Assembly: GCA_026874595.1 (NCBI GenBank)
Contig: CM049308.1
Coordinates: 45,021,327 to 45,085,326 of the forward strand
Reading direction: 5' to 3'
Source: Sipunculus nudus
Lineage: Eukaryota; Annelida; Sipuncula; Golfingiida; Sipunculidae
Length of the DNA: 64,000 nt
Under the pieces are notes generated by a model. The model had not been told where the DNA came from and did no database searches. It saw only the letters and a list, made by a program, of their open reading frames with translations. This document shows, one piece after another, positions 61,140 to 64,000 of this stretch; within the stretch, counting starts at the first letter, position 1; the number at the start of each line of letters is the position of its first letter. The position numbers and the translations under genes were made by a program.

Positions 61140-62960
61140 GATTGAAATACCTGAACTGTACCAATAAAGTATCAATATCTTGTAGTAAGGATATAAACGT
61201 TGAGCATTAGGCATTTATTTTAATTTTACACGGAAGTGGATAATTTGTATTAAAAGTAAATACACTTCTTAGAAAAGTATCATAACGCGTATGATCCTTT
61301 TAAGTTCTCACATGATGTTCGGAATGAGGCTGCCAAGTTGTTTTCAGATCAGAATTTTAATGCATTGTAAATGCATTGAATTTGGCCTTGGTGCTGATGA
61401 TTCGTTGTGAAAAAGTTTACAACGAGAATATGTTGTTTACCAAAGTTTGATAGTTTAAAAAAATGCAAAGTCTATCATATATCAGGTATTTCTAAGTTAT
61501 TTTTATTCAAATCCATCGACTTTTTGTTTGACCAGAAGAACTGTGTATTATGTCGCTGTATATTACATATCATGGATAATTAAAATAACTGTACGAATAA
61601 AGTATGAATTTCTTGTTGCCTTGTTTTCTTGAACACACGGTAAGTTCGACAGTTATTATAATTAATAACAGTCTGGAGTAAAATTAAATCGTTCATCATA
61701 GAAAACCTGTGAGAAAATGTAAGAGTAAAATGTAAGAAAATCAGACTTTGGTTTTAAGTTGTCAAATGATGGTCGAATTCAGCCTACCAAATATTATGAG
61801 TTTTGATGCAATGTACATGCATTAAAGTCAGTTTTGTTTGCTGTGAGGAGTACTATAGGTCGTTATTCTAACTGATAGCTTTATTTAAAAAATATAAAAA
61901 GTGAACAATAGTCAAATATATTTTAGATATATTTTTCTGTGATTTTATTATACATTCATCGACTGCCTGTTGTATTCTGACATTCTTTTGGAGGAAGAAA
62001 AGTATGTACAGTGTCGTTTTATATTGCATTGTATATTTGAAATAACTCTGCAAAAAAATATATGCTGTTGATATGTTAGTATATCTCATCAGAAAAGTTT
62101 GGCTTACAGGTGTCAGTTATTGTTCGGACTTATCTTCCAATGCTGTTTTAAGGCGAGGGGTTTGATGCATTGTATATACGTTCATTTTAGCCTTCATGCT
62201 GGTGATTCGATATGACCAGAGTAATATAGTTGCTTATTCAAATTAAGTTTTTTTTATTAAAAAATGTGTAAATCTGACAATTTTCAGATACTAGTATATT
62301 TTAATAATTTTATTATAGATTCTTTGATTTCTGTTATGTTTTGACACTGCTTGGGTGGGAGGACAATCTGTACAAGTGTCGCTGTATATTGCATATAATA
62401 ATTGAAATAACTGTACGAATAAGATATGAATATCTTGTTTTCTTATTTTTATGAACGTACGGTAAGTAGGATAGGTATTTTAATTACCGAAGCAGAATCG
62501 GAATAAAATCGTATTTAAACTAAGTTCCTAGATATTTAAGAAAATTTTTATCACAACGGTTTGGTTTTAGGTCAAAAGTGATGTACAGATTTAGGCTGCC
62601 AGGTTTTTGTCAGATGAGAATTTTGATGTATTGTACATGCATTAAGTTTAACCATGATGTATATATTTCGTTGTAAAGAAGTTTATGACGACAGTAATGT
62701 ATTTGTTTATTCTCATTGATGAAAAAAAAGGATTTCAATGCAAGATGTGCTTTTGTTTCTGGTTATATTCTGGGATATACAAAAAGGGTTTTAAAGAAAA
62801 GTACTTAATTTCATCTTGACTGCTGTATATCTAAGAAATTTAAGCAACATTTGAAGTTTATTAAAGTTGACCTACATTTAATGTGACAGACCTATTTGTA
62901 TATGAAACAAATAAAGTACACCAGGAAGTAGTGGGTCGTTTGATATAAAAAAAGGCTGTG
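61140..62960. repeat. Degenerate tandem repeat, unit about 0.36-0.46 kb
   Basis: Anchor words recur in order. CTGTACnAATAAaGTATnAAT..CTTG lies near 61152, 61590 and 62410, with a decayed copy near 62045. ATGCATTGTAnATGCATT lies near 61360, 61805, 62163 and 62620. GTCGCTGTATATTnCAT lies near 61553, 62010 and 62378. Units are well diverged, so the array is old. AATAAA words recur. No open frame. Confidence 0.75.
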
Positions 62961-63315
62961 ATAATATATGAGTGTCAGTAATTCTGCAGTTTTCAATTGC
63001 TTACCGTAGGCTTATATGTACATGAAAATTTTAACTTGCGAGCACCGTTGGTTTATATTGTATATAAAGCCGTATACATATTTAAAATATCATTACCGTT
63101 ATATAATATATAATTAAAACAAACTTAGGAGAAGCAGCGGAATTTCTGTAGTGTAGCGACCTGAACGATATCATTTCGGAACGAGTTTCAAATTGATGCA
63201 AGCTTTTCTTTTGTTTCTGAGAAGTGGGTGTATTTAAAGGATTTTAATCTAGGTATTTCATTTCATTTATGATCATGTAAAGCAAGATTTTTCAATTGCT
63301 TGTGTTACAGATGTC
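62961..63315. other. Unassigned AT-rich DNA
   Basis: No repeat or gene recognised. Confidence 0.4.
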
Positions 63316-63976
63316 TGTTACATGTGTTGTTGACACTTGGTTCGTGGAGCGCACGCATAGCTCGTTGCTATGGCAGCATCGCCTGGCCGGGTTCTGACCC
63401 ACCTGTGAACCCTGGCGTGTAAGGCCACATCGCTCGTCTGGAAAATTCTTGGCTGTTCGCGCTCTATAAGCGCGTGTCTTGTATTGTTCTTTTGGCGCGT
63501 GTGTATTGTTGGATTCTTAATAATGTTGGTGAAATAGAAGTTTCTAGGCTTTTGGGTCAGAAGCAATAAATAAGTGACTGTGTTTAAAGCCCAAGAGGAA
63601 AGGAGAGATAGAAATATTCCAGCGGACACGGAAGAGTGTTGACCTTTCCGATAATTGCAGCAGTTATAGATCTTCTTCGAAATTTGTAACAGATTTTATA
63701 TACTGTATACTTTATTTATTATACTGTGTAATTGCATTGATTTAATGCTATACTGTTGTTGTACTGTGTAATTGTATTGATTTAGTGTATTGTAATGTTA
63801 GGGTTGTTTTAAGAATAAATTATAATTATTTGTTAACAAAAACCACTGACTTCTTTATTCATTCACCTAGACATTTCACGCTGCCTAGTGTTACAGAATC
63901 TGATTTTTATTTATCTCCGTAACAAAATTTATGCTCGTCACGACTACGTGTTCTGTTGTTATTAGGTTCCGCAACA
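63316..63976 (+). mobile_element. LTR-like element (solo-LTR candidate), second copy
   Basis: It matches 27735-28812 in inverted orientation. It starts TGTTAC and ends GCAACA (TG..CA with short inverted termini) and is 661 bp long. TATAAG lies at 63465, with AATAAA at 63565 and 63813, an order compatible with promoter, transcript start and polyadenylation inside an LTR. The interior contains TATACTGTGTAATTG-type short duplications near 63720-63785. No clear target duplication was found. Confidence 0.6.
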
Positions 63977-64000
63977 CTTGTCATTTTCTTATATGTACAT

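Overview
The window looks like repeat-rich, probably heterochromatic DNA of an animal, most likely a bivalve or other mollusc. The evidence is two large satellite arrays, a tRNA-headed SINE, long inverted-repeat elements, an AT-rich background, and a Ty3/Gypsy element whose size and layout resemble the Steamer-like/Mag lineage known from bivalves. That assignment is inference. I see no intact host gene, no rRNA gene and no free-standing tRNA gene. The only convincing protein-coding sequence is the broken gag-pol of one LTR retrotransposon, plus one short endonuclease-like fragment.

Layout. 1-15797: a 52-bp satellite. The first ~10.3 kb is organised into near-identical 1,659-bp higher-order units. 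A 398-bp SINE sits at 10911-11308, and the monomers to its right are more diverged. 15798-16297: an assembly gap of exactly 500 N. 16298-25461: a second, unrelated satellite of 129 bp, about 71 copies, with internal block duplications. 25462-29090: a reverse-oriented copy of a dispersed modular repeat (called LIR here), split by an LTR-like insertion. 29091-37880: a nest of elements inside a TAGCAA-rich repeat. It contains a 2.3-kb element with ATCTCGGACC subterminal repeats, and a 5.1-kb element with CAG target duplications that itself holds a giant inverted repeat at 34367-37362. 38577-40310: a 77-bp satellite with a telomere-like palindrome in most monomers. 40311-44068: more LIR sequence, including a 3.45-kb fold-back. 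44791-50365: the LTR retrotransposon, with perfect CCCGG target duplications. 50366-54040: mostly unassigned AT-rich DNA. 54041-57290 and 59460-60349: forward LIR copies. 61140-62960: a degenerate ~0.4-kb tandem repeat. 63316-63976: an inverted second copy of the LTR-like element seen at 27.7 kb.

The most interesting signal is the LIR family. Its copies share, in order, a hairpin-forming CTTGCCGG unit, a TCTG microsatellite, tandem AGGTCA nuclear-receptor half-sites, a GTAACCATGGTTAC (RFX X-box-like) palindrome, an interleaved ATCTCG/CGAGAT palindrome, and a block close to the animal CTCF core (GCCGCTAGGGGGCGCT). The CTCF-like block is repeated in tandem within copies. Nine such blocks fall in this one window, and two different satellite arrays end directly against LIR sequence. 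This is a plausible mobile carrier of regulatory or architectural sites. All binding claims rest on motif resemblance only.

All coordinates and identities come from reading the sequence by eye, so boundaries of degenerate repeats are approximate.
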